NCBI GenBank assembly: GCA_021234155.1
Contig: JAJEKV010000032.1
Location: 2,514,783-2,578,782 of the forward strand
Length of the DNA stretch: 64,000 nt
From: Isoetes taiwanensis
Taxonomy: Eukaryota > Streptophyta > Lycopodiopsida > Isoetales > Isoetaceae
Direction: 5' to 3'
Of this stretch, positions 9,839 to 20,499 are shown piece after piece (position 1 is the first letter of the stretch; each line of letters opens with the position of its first letter). Both the position numbers and the translations under genes were made by a program. The notes below the pieces were generated by a model that worked only from the letters and a program-made list of their open reading frames with translations, did no database searches and was not told where the DNA came from.

Positions 9839-10699
9839 TTTTTTTTTTTGAAGGACGTCAAGCTTTATTCCCCAACTAGAAACCGAGCAACATAAATGCA
9901 AAGGCGGGATTATAACCCCGGTGGACAAACCGATCCAAGCGAAAGCACAACCACCGCCTATGCAAAAAGAATGAATCGAAGGTAAGTATGCCGGATCGGT
10001 ACTTTCTTCTCTTGATCAAAGAGAAGAACAATTGTAAGCCATAACAATTTTATCTTGCGCTCAAGCGAAGAACAACCTCATCTGCAAGTATCTATGCCCT
10101 TAAAGATAAACAACCTCCTTCTCTTCGGATTGACCATAAAAGCCAGACCACATGCGAGATGAAAAGCTCGTTTCCGTTGTTTGGGCCAAGCACCGGGATA
10201 GATAGCAAGCAAAATTTCTTTGGCTAGATCGAGACGTGCCAAAAAGGGTCAACAACCAAGACCATGCCCGCCAAGCCTCTCACACAAGAAAAAACAATGC
10301 TCAATACTCTCAACCCTTTCTTTGGCATAAAGGGCGAGCTCGAAATCCGATTATCCATTTTATGGACTAACAATTGACTCGAGGCATCTATGGATCACTT
10401 GCCACCACAAAACTACTACTTTGGGGTGAAGCGGCTTATCCCATACCCATATCAAACACTTTTCCATTGTGGGTGAGGGACACGAAGATGCCATCTATTA
10501 GATGGAGGCAGGATTTCGAGAATGCACAAGCAATTTATACACGGAAGACACAAACCGCATACAATTTGGATATCGATGGCAACCCCATATGACTACCTCA
10601 ATCGTGGACCCGAGAATCCTGTGGCAACAATGCGACAATATGATTCCGGATTACTCTGTCCCCATCGTACAACAAGAACTTTGTTCTAAATGCTTCCCA

Positions 10700-12900
10700 T
10701 GACATGAGATGATCGGACTCATACCAAGGCTGCAATAGTATTGATACCAGCTGCTACCCATCGTCGTTGTGTCTTTGGATGAACAACCACACTTAGAGGC
10801 ACATTCTCTGGAGTGTCCTGCAAAGGAATCCACCAGCATGGAGTGGACAACTGAAGACATGCCTCAGGATTAATATGGAAAAGAGACCTGACAGTGTCCC
10901 AAGCCGCAAGCAACCCCTTTAGAAAGGGAGAAGCATTAGGATACGGATGCATATGATAAAGCAAAGCCCAAGGAAGGAGGGGCTTAATGGAGGCCTTATG
11001 AAATGGGAGACAATCTTTGAATCATTTTGCACCAACAACCTCGGGCCGGGAGAATCATCCTTACCAATGAAAATCCTCCAAATGAACTTTGATATCATCA
11101 CCTTGCTTTGGAGGTGAAAATCCAACATACCAAGACCACCAGCTGCCTTAGGTCTAATGCATTTCGCCCAAGCTACCTCGACCACTGCTCCTAACTCATT
11201 TCCACCCCAAATAAAATTTCTGACGATACGCACAATCTCCTCCATCTTACACTGCGGAGCTAGTAAAGCAGACGCCATGTAGACATGAGTATTACTAAGA
11301 ACACATTTAGCCACAGTGATTCTACCGGGCATGGACAGTTTAGCTGTATTCCACTAAAACAAGTGCTTTTGCAACCCACTAATGATTTCATCCCAAGCAT
11401 CTGAAGCAGAGACATGAATTCCAACTGGGATACCAAGCAACTTTGTGGTATTGCCATGCAGAAGAATCTTCAAGGATAGTCAAAATACAGGGAGGGATGG
11501 GATCGTCCAACGCCCACAAAGCTGTACATTTTGCCACCCTACAAGAACTCCCCGATGCTAAGGAGAATGTGTCTAATAATAGCTTAGCATTACTTAAGAT
11601 TCTCAGCCCTCGCAATTAGGAACAAAAAAAGTGTCATCGGCATATTGGTTACATACCTCTTGAGAACCATCGTCCATTGGGAGGCCTTGAATAACGCCAT
11701 CTTGGGTAGCCACGGAGAAGAGCTGGGACAAGACTTACGCCACAATTGTGAAAAGCAAAGGGTGCTAAGGGACAACCCCGTCCAATTCCTCTACCCACTA
11801 CAAAAATATCCGATGGCTCGCCTCGAAAAGGACAGAGATCCGGCTGATGTATGGAGCTTCATGACATTCCTTGTGAATGACTCCCCAAACCCAAGTGCAA
11901 GAAGACACTTCTCCAAGAAGCCCCAATCAACACTATCGTAGGCTTTTAGCAAAATCAAGCTTAAGATACAACGCTCTATGACCAGAATCGGGCCCAATAT
12001 ATTCCTTCATATCGCCAGCCCAATGTTGTTGAGAATACAACGACGAGGGAGAAAGCCAGTTGTGTTGACGAGATAGCGTCAGCCAAGATGTCTCGGACTC
12101 TTTTCGCCAATGTCTTAGCAAAGATCTTGTACACGAGAGGGAAAGCAATGTAATAGGTCGCCCAATCGAAATAGTCTTGGGTTCCTTGTTCTTTGGAATG
12201 AGAGAGATACAACCCTCAGATTCAAAATCTTATCAAGGCTCCTAAATCTCTCGAACTCACAAAAGGCATCATATATGTCATCCTCCAACCAAGTCCAAAG
12301 ACTTTCTGAAAGAATTCAATAGGAAAGCCATCAAGACCCGGCATTTATCCTTTTCAAGAGAGCCACGTTTGCTTTTTAAGTCCTCCTTCACAATATTAGA
12401 CTCAAGAAGCAACCCTCGCTCTTCGGAAACAATGCGACGACCTTAGTCAACACACCAATTGCATGTCCTTCCCGAAGGGCAATGGGTGTCGATGCAAAGA
12501 ATGAAGAAAAGTGATGATGAAGATACCGCTTAAGATTCACCGGATCGGAGATAAGAGCACCATCCGGCAGCACCAAAGAATGTATAGAAGTGGCGAAGTT
12601 TCCTTCTTCTTGCAGCCGCGAAAAAGAACCGTACATCTATCACCGCCCTTGAACCATCGCGAAACCCCCGCTTTCACTTTGGCTTCAAGAACTTTTACGG
12701 TTTCTATAGCCTTGATCGGAGATAATAACTCCTTTTCTCGACTCCATTAGTATGGCCACGAAGCCGAGTACTTCTAATTCCTGGTACAATGCGGTCAATA
12801 GCCCTCTAGCTTCAGTGACTCTAACTCTCCCATATTCTTTTGCAAATGACTTCACTGCGGACAACGCCGCAACAACCCCTGACATGCCCCTCACGAGGTG
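10700..12900 (-). pseudogene. LINE reverse transcriptase half (frameshifted)
   Basis: Read from high to low coordinates: a linker (about 12894-12390, with SLVLPDGALISDPVNLKRYL), then block 2 (VYKIFAKTLAKRVRDILADA near 12150), then AKAYDSVDWGFLEKCLLALGFG-like block 3 (11990-11900, in two frames), then a displaced ADDT-type box (frame-shifted MPMTLFLFL near 11640), then the post-palm region at 11332-10919 (MPGRITVAKCVLSNTHVYMA, IVRNFIWGG, WAKCIRPKAAGGLGMLDF). The motif order is correct but split over several frames, so the copy is inactive. The motifs closely match those at 2971-3432. Confidence 0.8.
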
Positions 12901-12959
12901 AGAAGGCGAGAGACCAAGCCCGACTACAGCCTAACTTTGAACTCATCATCCTCCGGTAC

Positions 12960-15108
12960 TTGCAATTAAGCTTAAAGTAGGTCCTGGTAGGTCGATGACA
13001 TAAATGCTCTAGGTTCTTTGAAGTTTTCTATCAGCTGAAATGTGTAAGAATACTCTTCAAAGCCGCCCGGGTACAATGTGGTCGAGATTGATCATGACTT
13101 ACACAAGAAGTGTATTAGTAACTTGTTGTCGTTTAGTGTGGTTGGTCAATATCTTTGGAGCATTTCTTGATAGTAGGAAGCTTGGCTATTGGTTGTTGGT
13201 CATCTTCGGAGATTAGGGTTGCCACCTTATCGTGACTTTAAAGATCTTTGGATAAAAGTTCTTTTTGATCGTTTTTGATGATCTTTGTGGGTCGTTGAGC
13301 AACCGGTGGCACGTGGTGTGGACCCAATGTGGAGTGATTATATTTTGTACCAACCTTACTACTTTGGATTTTCTCCTGGTATGACTCCCGCTCTTAGGAT
13401 GCCATGTTGGTTTTCTATTCCTAATCTTCCTCCCCGATCTCTTGGTGCCGGAGTTTCTATCAAGATTGCTAATGGTCCGGGTACTCATCCGGCCCATTCT
13501 ATTGTTGATGGTGCTAAAATTTGTGTTTCTCTTCCTTCCGGTCGGTCTTCTTCCTGTGTGGTTGTGAAAAGTGGCCCTATCTTTTCTCAAGTATGCTTTT
13601 GCGGTTGCTCAATGGCCCCTCTTTGTTGATTTATTTCCTCAACTTGCTTTATTTGCAAATTTTCGTGCTAAAAGAGATCGCCCCGCAATGGTCCCTTCTT
13701 CCTCTGTGCCTCCTACCTACATTTGTGTCTCCATTACCCTCATTTGTCCCTTACGCCAATGCTCTGCGACCTCATTTGTTGCTACTCCATCTCTTTGCTA
13801 AAACCACTATCCCACGGAAGATTGTGCATACTCCGCTTTTGAAGAGGATGCTAGGGCTAAGTTACTGAAGATCCGGGAATTGCAAGAGCGGCATGAAAGT
13901 GTTCAAGAACATCATGAAAATGCCCAAGAGGGATGGACAAATGTTAATTGGAAAAGAGCTGCACGCTAATAAGGCTAGTCAACATGTGTCACATGTCATG
14001 AGTTTATTCGATAATTTGCATGGAAGGGTGGAGCGTAGAGGAGGCTCTCCCTTGCCGGTTACCCAACAAAATAATGGGGGTAGAGCGGAGAGAGGAGGCT
14101 CTCCCTCACCAAGTCTTGAACAAAACAATGGAAGGGTGGAATAGAGAGGAGGCTCCCCTTGCCAATTTCCGTGACGAGGTGGGCTGACCTCCCTTGAGAA
14201 CCATGCGAGATGGACATGGTTGAGGTCGGGCTCTATTGGTATGGAGGTGGAGCATAATATTTTTGGCCACATGAACTGTTGTCTTGGAATGTGAGGGGAG
14301 TGGCTTCTTCCCCAAGTAAAAGAGTAGCTAATGTATTTGGATCGGGACTATAATGTCTTGGGTGGCTGGCGATGCATCTAAGGCTGGTGTGCTTATCGCA
14401 TGGAAGTCATCCGTGGATGTCACTTTTACTCAAACAGATAGGTTCTGGCGGTGGATAATAATCAAATGGAAAGATAAGGGCCAAGAATGGGGTTTGATAA
14501 ATGTGTATGCTCATAATAGACCTCGTCAGCGTGGTATAAATGCTCTAGGGTCTTCTTCATTCTTTGGCTCGTTGGAAAGCTGATTCAGAGCCCTTTCCAA
14601 CGGTGTGTGGCATCACAGGTTTTAGGTTCCCGCTGATTGCCTTTTTCGCCCCGGCAGTTTCGGCTCTATGGCGTCAACTTCCAGCTGCTCGCGCAAAACC
14701 TCCTGTATCCATGTCGCGGGGGCAAATTTGGCATTGCATGTTAACCCTTTGGCTTATAGTGAGAATGTCTTTCAAGATGCTGATTTTCTTTTTGGCACCC
14801 CCAACTGGTGCACCAAGAGTACAAGTGCTTTGAATAGCGGTAATGCTTACGTGGATGGTGCCTCGGCCCGGTGGTGTCAATTCTAACAAAGATCAGTCCC
14901 GTCCACTTCCTTGGAGGTCCTCAACTTCTGGAGTAAATGCTAGCAGGGAGCGCTTTAGTGATTGGATCAAGAAGGACTTGTCTTCAACTACGTCTGCTGG
15001 GCGTGTTGCTACAGCTATTGATGTGATGATTCAGGATAATAAAAGAGATCTTAGTAATCTTTTGGGTGAGTTGCGAGCAAAGGAGACACAGTTGGAACTT
15101 CAGTTTAT
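12960..15108 (+). pseudogene. LINE ORF1 and endonuclease half (frameshifted, inverted)
   Basis: Plus-strand order: ORF1 with a DUF4283-like domain (13100-13560: LRRLGLPPYRDFKDLW, CWFSIPNLPP, HPAHSIVDG), a tail with two GGSP repeats near 14040-14150, then an APE-type endonuclease start at 14353-14583 (AGVLIAWKSSVDVTFTQTD, FWRWIIIKWK, GLINVYAHN). Further endonuclease fragments follow to 14880, then the linker to reverse transcriptase (FSDWIKKDLSSTTSAGRVAT, LLGELRAKETQLE). It stops exactly where the opposite-strand half begins in normal element order, as twin priming predicts. Confidence 0.75.
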
Positions 15109-15136
15109 GTATTTTGTATTGTTTGTATTTTATGTA

Positions 15137-15158
15137 TTGTTTGTCTATTTTATGTATT
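15137..15158. repeat. Right 22-bp target-site duplication of the nested LINE
   Basis: Perfect match to 9817-9838. The flanking host sequence is T-rich and contains further imperfect TTTATGTATTG units (15109-15180), so the target was already a simple AT repeat. Confidence 0.85.
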
Positions 15159-15199
15159 GTCTATTTTTTGTTTGTATTTTTTGATGTGTCTCGCCATGT

Positions 15200-15300
15200 C
15201 GACAAAACGTCGTTAAACGACGTCTCTGGGAGCTGCCGTGGCATGGTTTGCCACGTTGCTTACTGCCATGCCAGGCTGGAAGATGTTGCGTGTTGGTGTA
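15200..15300. repeat. Isolated unit of the CACTA subterminal palindrome
   Basis: Contains ACGTCGTTAAACGACGTC followed by GGGAGCTGCCGTGGCATGG and TGCCATGCCAGGCTGG, the same ingredients as the array at 8590-9250. It shows that the sequence right of the LINE still belongs to the CACTA element. Confidence 0.7.
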
Positions 15301-15628
15301 TCAAGCTACATCGACGAACCAAGATTGAATGATACAGCACAAGATTGAGATACCTTTCTCAATTCATTCTCTGAGCAGAGGAGCATAGCTCGTACGCTTG
15401 CTGCCATGGCCTCTGATGCAAGGCGCGTAGGGTCGTCCGCATGCTTGACAAATCTGATGCCATAGTCAGTCATAGGCATTAATCCCTTGGTTTCATAAAA
15501 CATCCCGAAACCCTAAAATTCGCCATCACCCTAAATATTAGAATCCGCCATCGCCATCGTCATCCTAGCCTATGCATCACCATTTTATTTCTACAAAAAA
15601 AAAATGGTTGATTATGCTGCATCCCCAT

Positions 15629-15928
15629 CGCCCATCGGCCCCTATGTTTTCCATTTGGCCCGCTCCCATGGCCTTCAAAGCCAAGCCAAAACATTCTAAA
15701 TTTGTCAAATCCACCCTCGTTGCACCTCTGATCCTAGTTCTGGTTTATCTCATCGTTCATCAACTCTATGCTTCCTATGAAATGAAGATTCAACAGCAAA
15801 AAACCATCGAACGGCAAAAAAACATCGCTTCTGGCAATCTTTTTGCATTTAGAGGACTGCTCACCCTGGTGATTATGCTTATTCTATGTTCTCTTATACA
15901 AGGTAAGCTTGAATATGAAAAGCTGTAG
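15629..15928 (+). CDS. Possible captured exon: membrane-anchor N-terminus of unknown protein
   Basis: The frame opening at 15572 contains an ATG at about 15644 (MFSIWPAPMAFKAKPKHSKF), a first hydrophobic segment (STLVAPLILVLVYLIVHQLY), a polar stretch rich in Gln/Lys and a second hydrophobic segment (GLLTLVIMLILCSLIQ). At its end the DNA reads CAAG|GTAAGC, a good splice donor, and the frame soon stops. The upstream sequence, with CCCTAAA and CGCCATC repeats, resembles a plant 5' UTR. It lies between two islands of the CACTA palindrome (15200 and 16705), which suggests cargo picked up from a host gene. The parent gene was not recognised. Confidence 0.35.
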   Translation, partial: RPSAPMFSIWPAPMAFKAKPKHSKFVKSTLVAPLILVLVYLIVHQLYASYEMKIQQQKTIERQKNIASGNLFAFRGLLTLVIMLILCSLIQGKLEYEKL

Positions 15929-16700
15929 AAGGAATTTTGATCACCCATCTTCATAATTAGAAGCGATTGCTATCCTATCTGACTATTATTTCAGATAGCT
16001 CGTTTTACTAACTTTTGATAATAATACTACGAGTTTAACTTTTGTAAAGAAATTATGTTTAATTCTTTGTAAAGATACTATCATTATCAAGTTATGATTT
16101 TGCAAACACGAGCATAGATTTATGGTACTTTGTTGGATTTTAATGATCTGGATTATGGGTTGGGCTTCCTTTATATTTTTAGATTTAGATGATTTGGATT
16201 ATGAGTTGGTTTTTGTATTTGTTCTTATAGATTTAACCTTCACTTTTTTTTTGTTCAATAATAAACTAATAGGTCATGCCACAACTTGCTTGGTTCTTTA
16301 CTTCCTAAATGGAAATTTCCTATGTTTTTTATGGAGAACCTGCTAGAATTATTACCTACAATTTCTTATAGATATAAAACCAACTAGCAAGTTTCTACAA
16401 ATTAAAATTTAACTTACAGTTTCATGTAAGTTGCAGGCCAACAAGCAAGTTTCTTATAATTAAAAATATCATCCAAAATTCAATTATTAATCAAAACATA
16501 TTTATATTTGTATATATATAATAAAATGGTTCAAGTCCATTTGGCAAGTCAAATGGCCATAATATAAGAAATAAGTTGGTGAACAACAGAACATGTTTGT
16601 AAAATAGTGCCAGCCGCTATAATAAACAATATGCATGATAGTAAAGGCTGCAAGTCTGCATAAAGATTAGTCATCCAGATCAAATTCATCTGCTCAACTA
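15929..16700. other. AT-rich interior of the CACTA element
   Basis: No gene seen. A short frame at 16122-16346 is hydrophobic and built on repeated WILMIW/LDLDDLD units from TTGGATTATG repeats. If the preceding exon is cargo, this could be its intron. Confidence 0.4.
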
Positions 16701-16835
16701 TTTCACATAACGCCGTTCAACGACGTGCAGGGCATCTGACGTGCTCTAGGTGCTGTCGTGGCATGCCTGCGTGTCAAGCCACATCACGTCGTTGAACGAT
16801 GTCCAACGACGTACGATTGTGGCGGGAACGCGGTC
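16700..16835. repeat. Second island of the CACTA subterminal palindrome
   Basis: GCCGTTCAACGACGTGCAGG, then GACGTGCTCTAGGTGCTGTC and CACGTCGTTGAACGATGTCC followed by AACGACGTAC: three palindrome cores in about 110 bases. This is the same repeat family as the array at 8590-9250. Confidence 0.75.
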
Positions 16836-17024
16836 GATCTATTCTTCCATTCCATTGTTGTTTCGTCCCATTTCCTTGGGAGTTTTTGGCGCCGATGGGT
16901 TTTGACTATCTTCATAAGGTAGGATCTCTGCTATTTTGTTAATCTTTATTGTTTTGGAGTTAAACACCTCTAAATGCTAATAGATTATACGATTGAATCT
17001 TCAAATTATGCTAGAAACTTGAGG

Positions 17025-17455
17025 GATGCGTGATTAAGGTACAGGTTGGCTCCATCCCGAATGGAGAGGACTAGATGTATCGGATTCATGCACCTCTCAA
17101 TCAAGTTGGTTCTAGATGTTATAAAAAATGTGAAGGGTAGCATGATCAAGGTATTGGTCGGCTCCATCCTAGATGGAGAGGACTAGATGTATCAGTTTCA
17201 TGCACCCCTCAATCAAGTGGCTTCTAGATATTATAAAAAGTGTGAGGGGTAGCATGATCAAGGTACTAGTCGGCTTCCATTCAAAATGGAGAGGACTAGA
17301 TGTATCGAGTTCATGCACCCTAGAATAGAAGTTCCAGTCTTCATAGAGTACAAATGATTTGAAGGGTTGCGTGAATAAGATACTGGTCGATTCCATCCCA
17401 AATGGAGAGGACTAGATGTATCGGGCTCAGGCACTCCTCAATCAAACGCTTTTTA
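17025..17455. repeat. 113-bp tandem repeat, four copies
   Basis: The phrase GGAGAGGACTAGATGTATC starts at 17063, 17175, 17288 and 17404, so the period is 112-116 bases. Units also share ATGCACCCCTCAATCAAG and a TATAAAAAGTGTGAGGG-like stretch. Copies differ by several substitutions each, so the array is not recent. It lies upstream of the SET-domain frame inside the CACTA element. Confidence 0.9.
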
Positions 17456-17599
17456 AATATCACAAACGTTGTATCAATCTAAACCTTAAGAAGAATAAAC
17501 ATCTGATAAAATCTATGAAAAAATACCTTAAAGTTTTTTTATTAATATTTTTTATTTGTTGTTTACTAGTAAAAACAACATGGACGAACGTTAGAAGGA

Positions 17600-18080
17600 A
17601 TATGGACGTAAACTAAAACAGAAAGCCTTGAGAATGTTACATGATGACTTGCGCAAGGATGTTACCCCAACAATTGTCATAAATAGTCCAATTAGACCCA
17701 GTGGACCGAGTCTTCCCCGAGGCTTTGGTGGTGTGCACGAATGAATGCCGCCGATGTATGTACTATAAACATGTTTCTAATGATTAGTTAACTTTGTATC
17801 CTAATGTACATTTTTTTTGCAGTTGTACTTAGACAAAGTGGTTATATTGCAATTGCTCGATGTGCAAAGGACAAATAAAATGAATGAGAAAGACTGTCCT
17901 CGACCATGTTGATAAATATGATGAATGGTTGATAACTCCAGTGCTCTAGGATGTACATGTGGAGTATTCCAACGAGGTATAATACACGAATCTCATGTAC
18001 TCGAATCAACTACTCTCATGTACTTGAATCGACGTCTTAACTTAGTTTGCTTGTATTTTGTTAGGAAGAAATTGAGAATG
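17600..18080 (+). other. Decayed coding fragments ahead of the SET-domain frame
   Basis: Short open stretches such as KALRMLHDDLRKDVTPTIVI and SPIRPSGPSLPRGFGG (17615-17740) look protein-like but are broken by stops. They could be upstream exons of the SET-domain frame or an older transposon gene. No family was recognised. Confidence 0.3.
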
Positions 18081-18082
18081 AA

Positions 18083-18870
18083 GTGAGCTCGGAGAAGTAT
18101 ATAGATTTTGGGGTCATATTGTCATTGGAAGTAGATGACGTTGATACTATAAATGCCTTCATAGAAAATCCTACGAAAAGAAAGCCATCAACTTCCGCAA
18201 AGAGTATCCCATTACATGATAGATCTCGTCAATGGTCGTCGCCAAGATTGGAGGGAATGACAATGTTCGTCAAAATTGGAATGTACTAGATCATGTAGAA
18301 GAAAATAATCTTCCACCTTCACTAGTCCATTTGGTCCAGCCCTTTACAGACAAAAATCGTAAGAAATTCAGTTCATGGTCTAGGGGCAAGCCAATTATTT
18401 ATGGGGAGCAATTTACATATTGGGGTAGGCAGTACATGATTAAAAATAGTCGGATCCCCGGTGCTAGCCTGGGATTATATATTATGACGAATACAAAAGT
18501 CAAAGATGGTACGAATGTTCCTTTAATGCCATATGTAGGTCCTGAATATAACTCGGACACTTGGCATAAATTGAGTAAGCGCCAGTAGCGCATGCTCATC
18601 TATGGCCTAAATTCAAATGCACGAATAATAGCCAAGCCCAATGACTATGCAGGCTTCACGTACATTGATGGTCCTCCTCAATTGTATGGAAACCTTGCTG
18701 CTTTTATTAATAGCTTTATCGAGAATCATGAAGCTACAAATTGTGAATTTGTCGAGGCAAACAAAGACCAAGAAGAAGTTTTTAGGCGTAAAATTGACGG
18801 GAGATATATCATGGTTTATGCTGTAAAAAGTTTGTGTGTTGGTGATGAATTGTTCATTCAATATGAATAA
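18083..18870 (+). pseudogene. SET-domain (histone-methyltransferase-like) frame inside the CACTA element
   Basis: From 18232 to 18870 one frame is open except for a single TAG at 18586-18588. Its second half has the layout of a SET domain: a Gly-containing start (GASLGLYIMTNTKVKDG), PYVGPEY near the place of the usual ExYxG, then YGNLAAFINSFIENHEATNC in place of NxARFxNHSCxPNC, and finally VGDELFIQYE in place of EELTxDY. SET domains transfer methyl groups from S-adenosylmethionine to lysines, usually on histones. The HSC residues of the canonical motif are altered and there is no post-SET cysteine cluster, so catalysis is doubtful. An upstream frame (18083-18289) may be an earlier exon. The TAG could be a real stop or a sequencing error. 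Confidence 0.6.
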
Positions 18871-19160
18871 GGTTGATCAATACCGGAGGTCCTTTGATGA
18901 TGTACTCAAATTACCCATATAATTTGTGTTGAATTTTGTGGGAATGCACCATGTGTTTTTTTTGTGTGGAATGAGATTATATACACATTTATCTTCAATA
19001 TGTGCCTTGCTTATAGCACAAGATTTTATATTTCGTTTGTTATTGAATGCTTAAGATTTAACACACACGAGCTCTTAATACATGTATCAATCACGTATAT
19101 GTTTCGTTTAATCTGGCAGGGTAGGCAAGTGGATATGAGACCACATCCAAGCATACTGAA

Positions 19161-20296
19161 TTGGCGACATCAAAAGTCATTGCAGATAGCAGAATTAGAA
19201 TATATCGAGCAATATGGACAAACATAGGCATAACGCATAATGAAAAGTGCAATGATGAAGATGAACAGGAATACGACGATGAAGATGATGACAATGCCAC
19301 TGTGGACGACCCCATGGAAGTTAAGGAACCCATAGCCAACATGTTAGATGCATTCGGCCCAATCTTCGACAATAACCTAGATGACGATGCAAACACTCCA
19401 AGCGATGGTCATAAAGATCATGTTTTATTGGAGGAGGCGCATAAAGTATTTATCCAGTGGCAAGCATATCTAGATTGATGACATGTTTATTGATATTAAA
19501 CTTTCAAGCCAAATTCAAATGGAGCAATGCCAGTGTTATAGCTTTGTTAGAGTAAGTACAATAAGTACAATTGTAATCACTTGATTTACTGAATTTGTAA
19601 TTGAATGTATACGTAAGGGGCTATTTTATGCAGGTTATTGCAAGAAAAAATACTCCCACAAGGGAACACTATGCCCAAGAGTCACGATGAAATAAAAGAT
19701 ATATTGGCAACTACTGGTTTAGGCGACCATAAGATTCATGCTTGTCCAAATGATTGCATGGTATATTATCCTTATGACATCTACAAGAACACAAAAACAG
19801 GTCCTAAATGTGGTGCCTCTAGGTACAGCGCATATGCCAAGGGAAAGGCCATCCCGATGAAGGTGGTTCACTACTTTCCATTGATCTCTCGCATAAGGCT
19901 ATTGTTCCAATGTGAATCTCTAGCTTCGCTCATGGGTTGGTGTGCCGCTAATGCGCCAAGTGACAATGTACTTCACCTGGTTAGTGACTGCAAGCAATGG
20001 AAGCATATCGATGAAACATGGCTTGAAATTGGAAGGGAGCCACGAAATCTCAGATTAGGGTTGGCCACAGATGGCGTTAATCCTTATGGACGTCAATCGG
20101 CCGCGTGGTCAACTTGGCCAGTGGTGTTAATCAACTATAATTTACCATCTTGGTTACTCATGAAGACTAGCCATTTAATGGTGTACTATTAGTTCCAGGA
20201 CCGAAGAAGCCAGAAAGTCTAGATCCGTATCTCAAAATAGTTATTGATGAGCTTCTAACACTGTGGAGTGAAGTTATTGAAGCTTACGATGTCTAA
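19161..20296 (+). pseudogene. TNP2-type CACTA transposase (Transposase_21), truncated
   Basis: Exon-like segment 1 (19161-19551) has an acidic run (DEDEQEYDDEDDD), then NMLDAFGPIFDN and FKAKFKWSNASVIALL. A GT-AG intron of consistent phase spans 19552-19633. The next segment reads LLQEKILPQGNTMPKSHDEI, KIHACPNDCMVYYPYD, CGASRY, KVVHYFPLISRIRLLFQ, RLGLATDGVNPYG and WPVVLINYNLPSW. These match, in order, the conserved core of En/Spm TNP2 transposases. After the stop at 20190 similarity continues in other frames (VPGPKKPESLDPYLKIVIDE, then RRFTLRVILMWTTSDW). The N-terminal part has a stop before the intron and the C-terminal half is lost, so it is non-functional. Confidence 0.85.
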
Positions 20297-20499
20297 AGAG
20301 AACTCCATGCTGAACGAAGATTTACCTTGAGAGTAATCTTAATGTGGACAACGAGCGATTGGCTTGGTTTGTATAAACTCTCTGGACTCTAAGTGCTTGG
20401 ATATGCGGCATGCTCCATATCATTTTATCATCTTTCACAACGCATCATCATAATAGAGGTTACAAATCTGATGCGTCAAAAGCACCACATGACAACTTA

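Larger units (their letters stand above)
9839..15136 (-). mobile_element. LINE insertion with inverted 5' half (twin-priming structure)
   Basis: The part at 9839-12960 reads on the minus strand as the 3' half of a LINE: linker, reverse transcriptase, post-palm region, 3' UTR ending AATAAAGCTTGACGTCCTT, then the A-tail. The part at 12960-15108 reads on the plus strand as the 5' half of a LINE: ORF1, endonuclease and the endonuclease-RT linker. The halves meet head to head and the whole is bounded by a perfect 22-bp duplication. An inverted 5' segment joined to a sense 3' segment inside one TSD is the classic product of twin priming in L1 elements. The 3' terminal sequence matches that of the LINE at 33221-33556. 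Confidence 0.85.
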
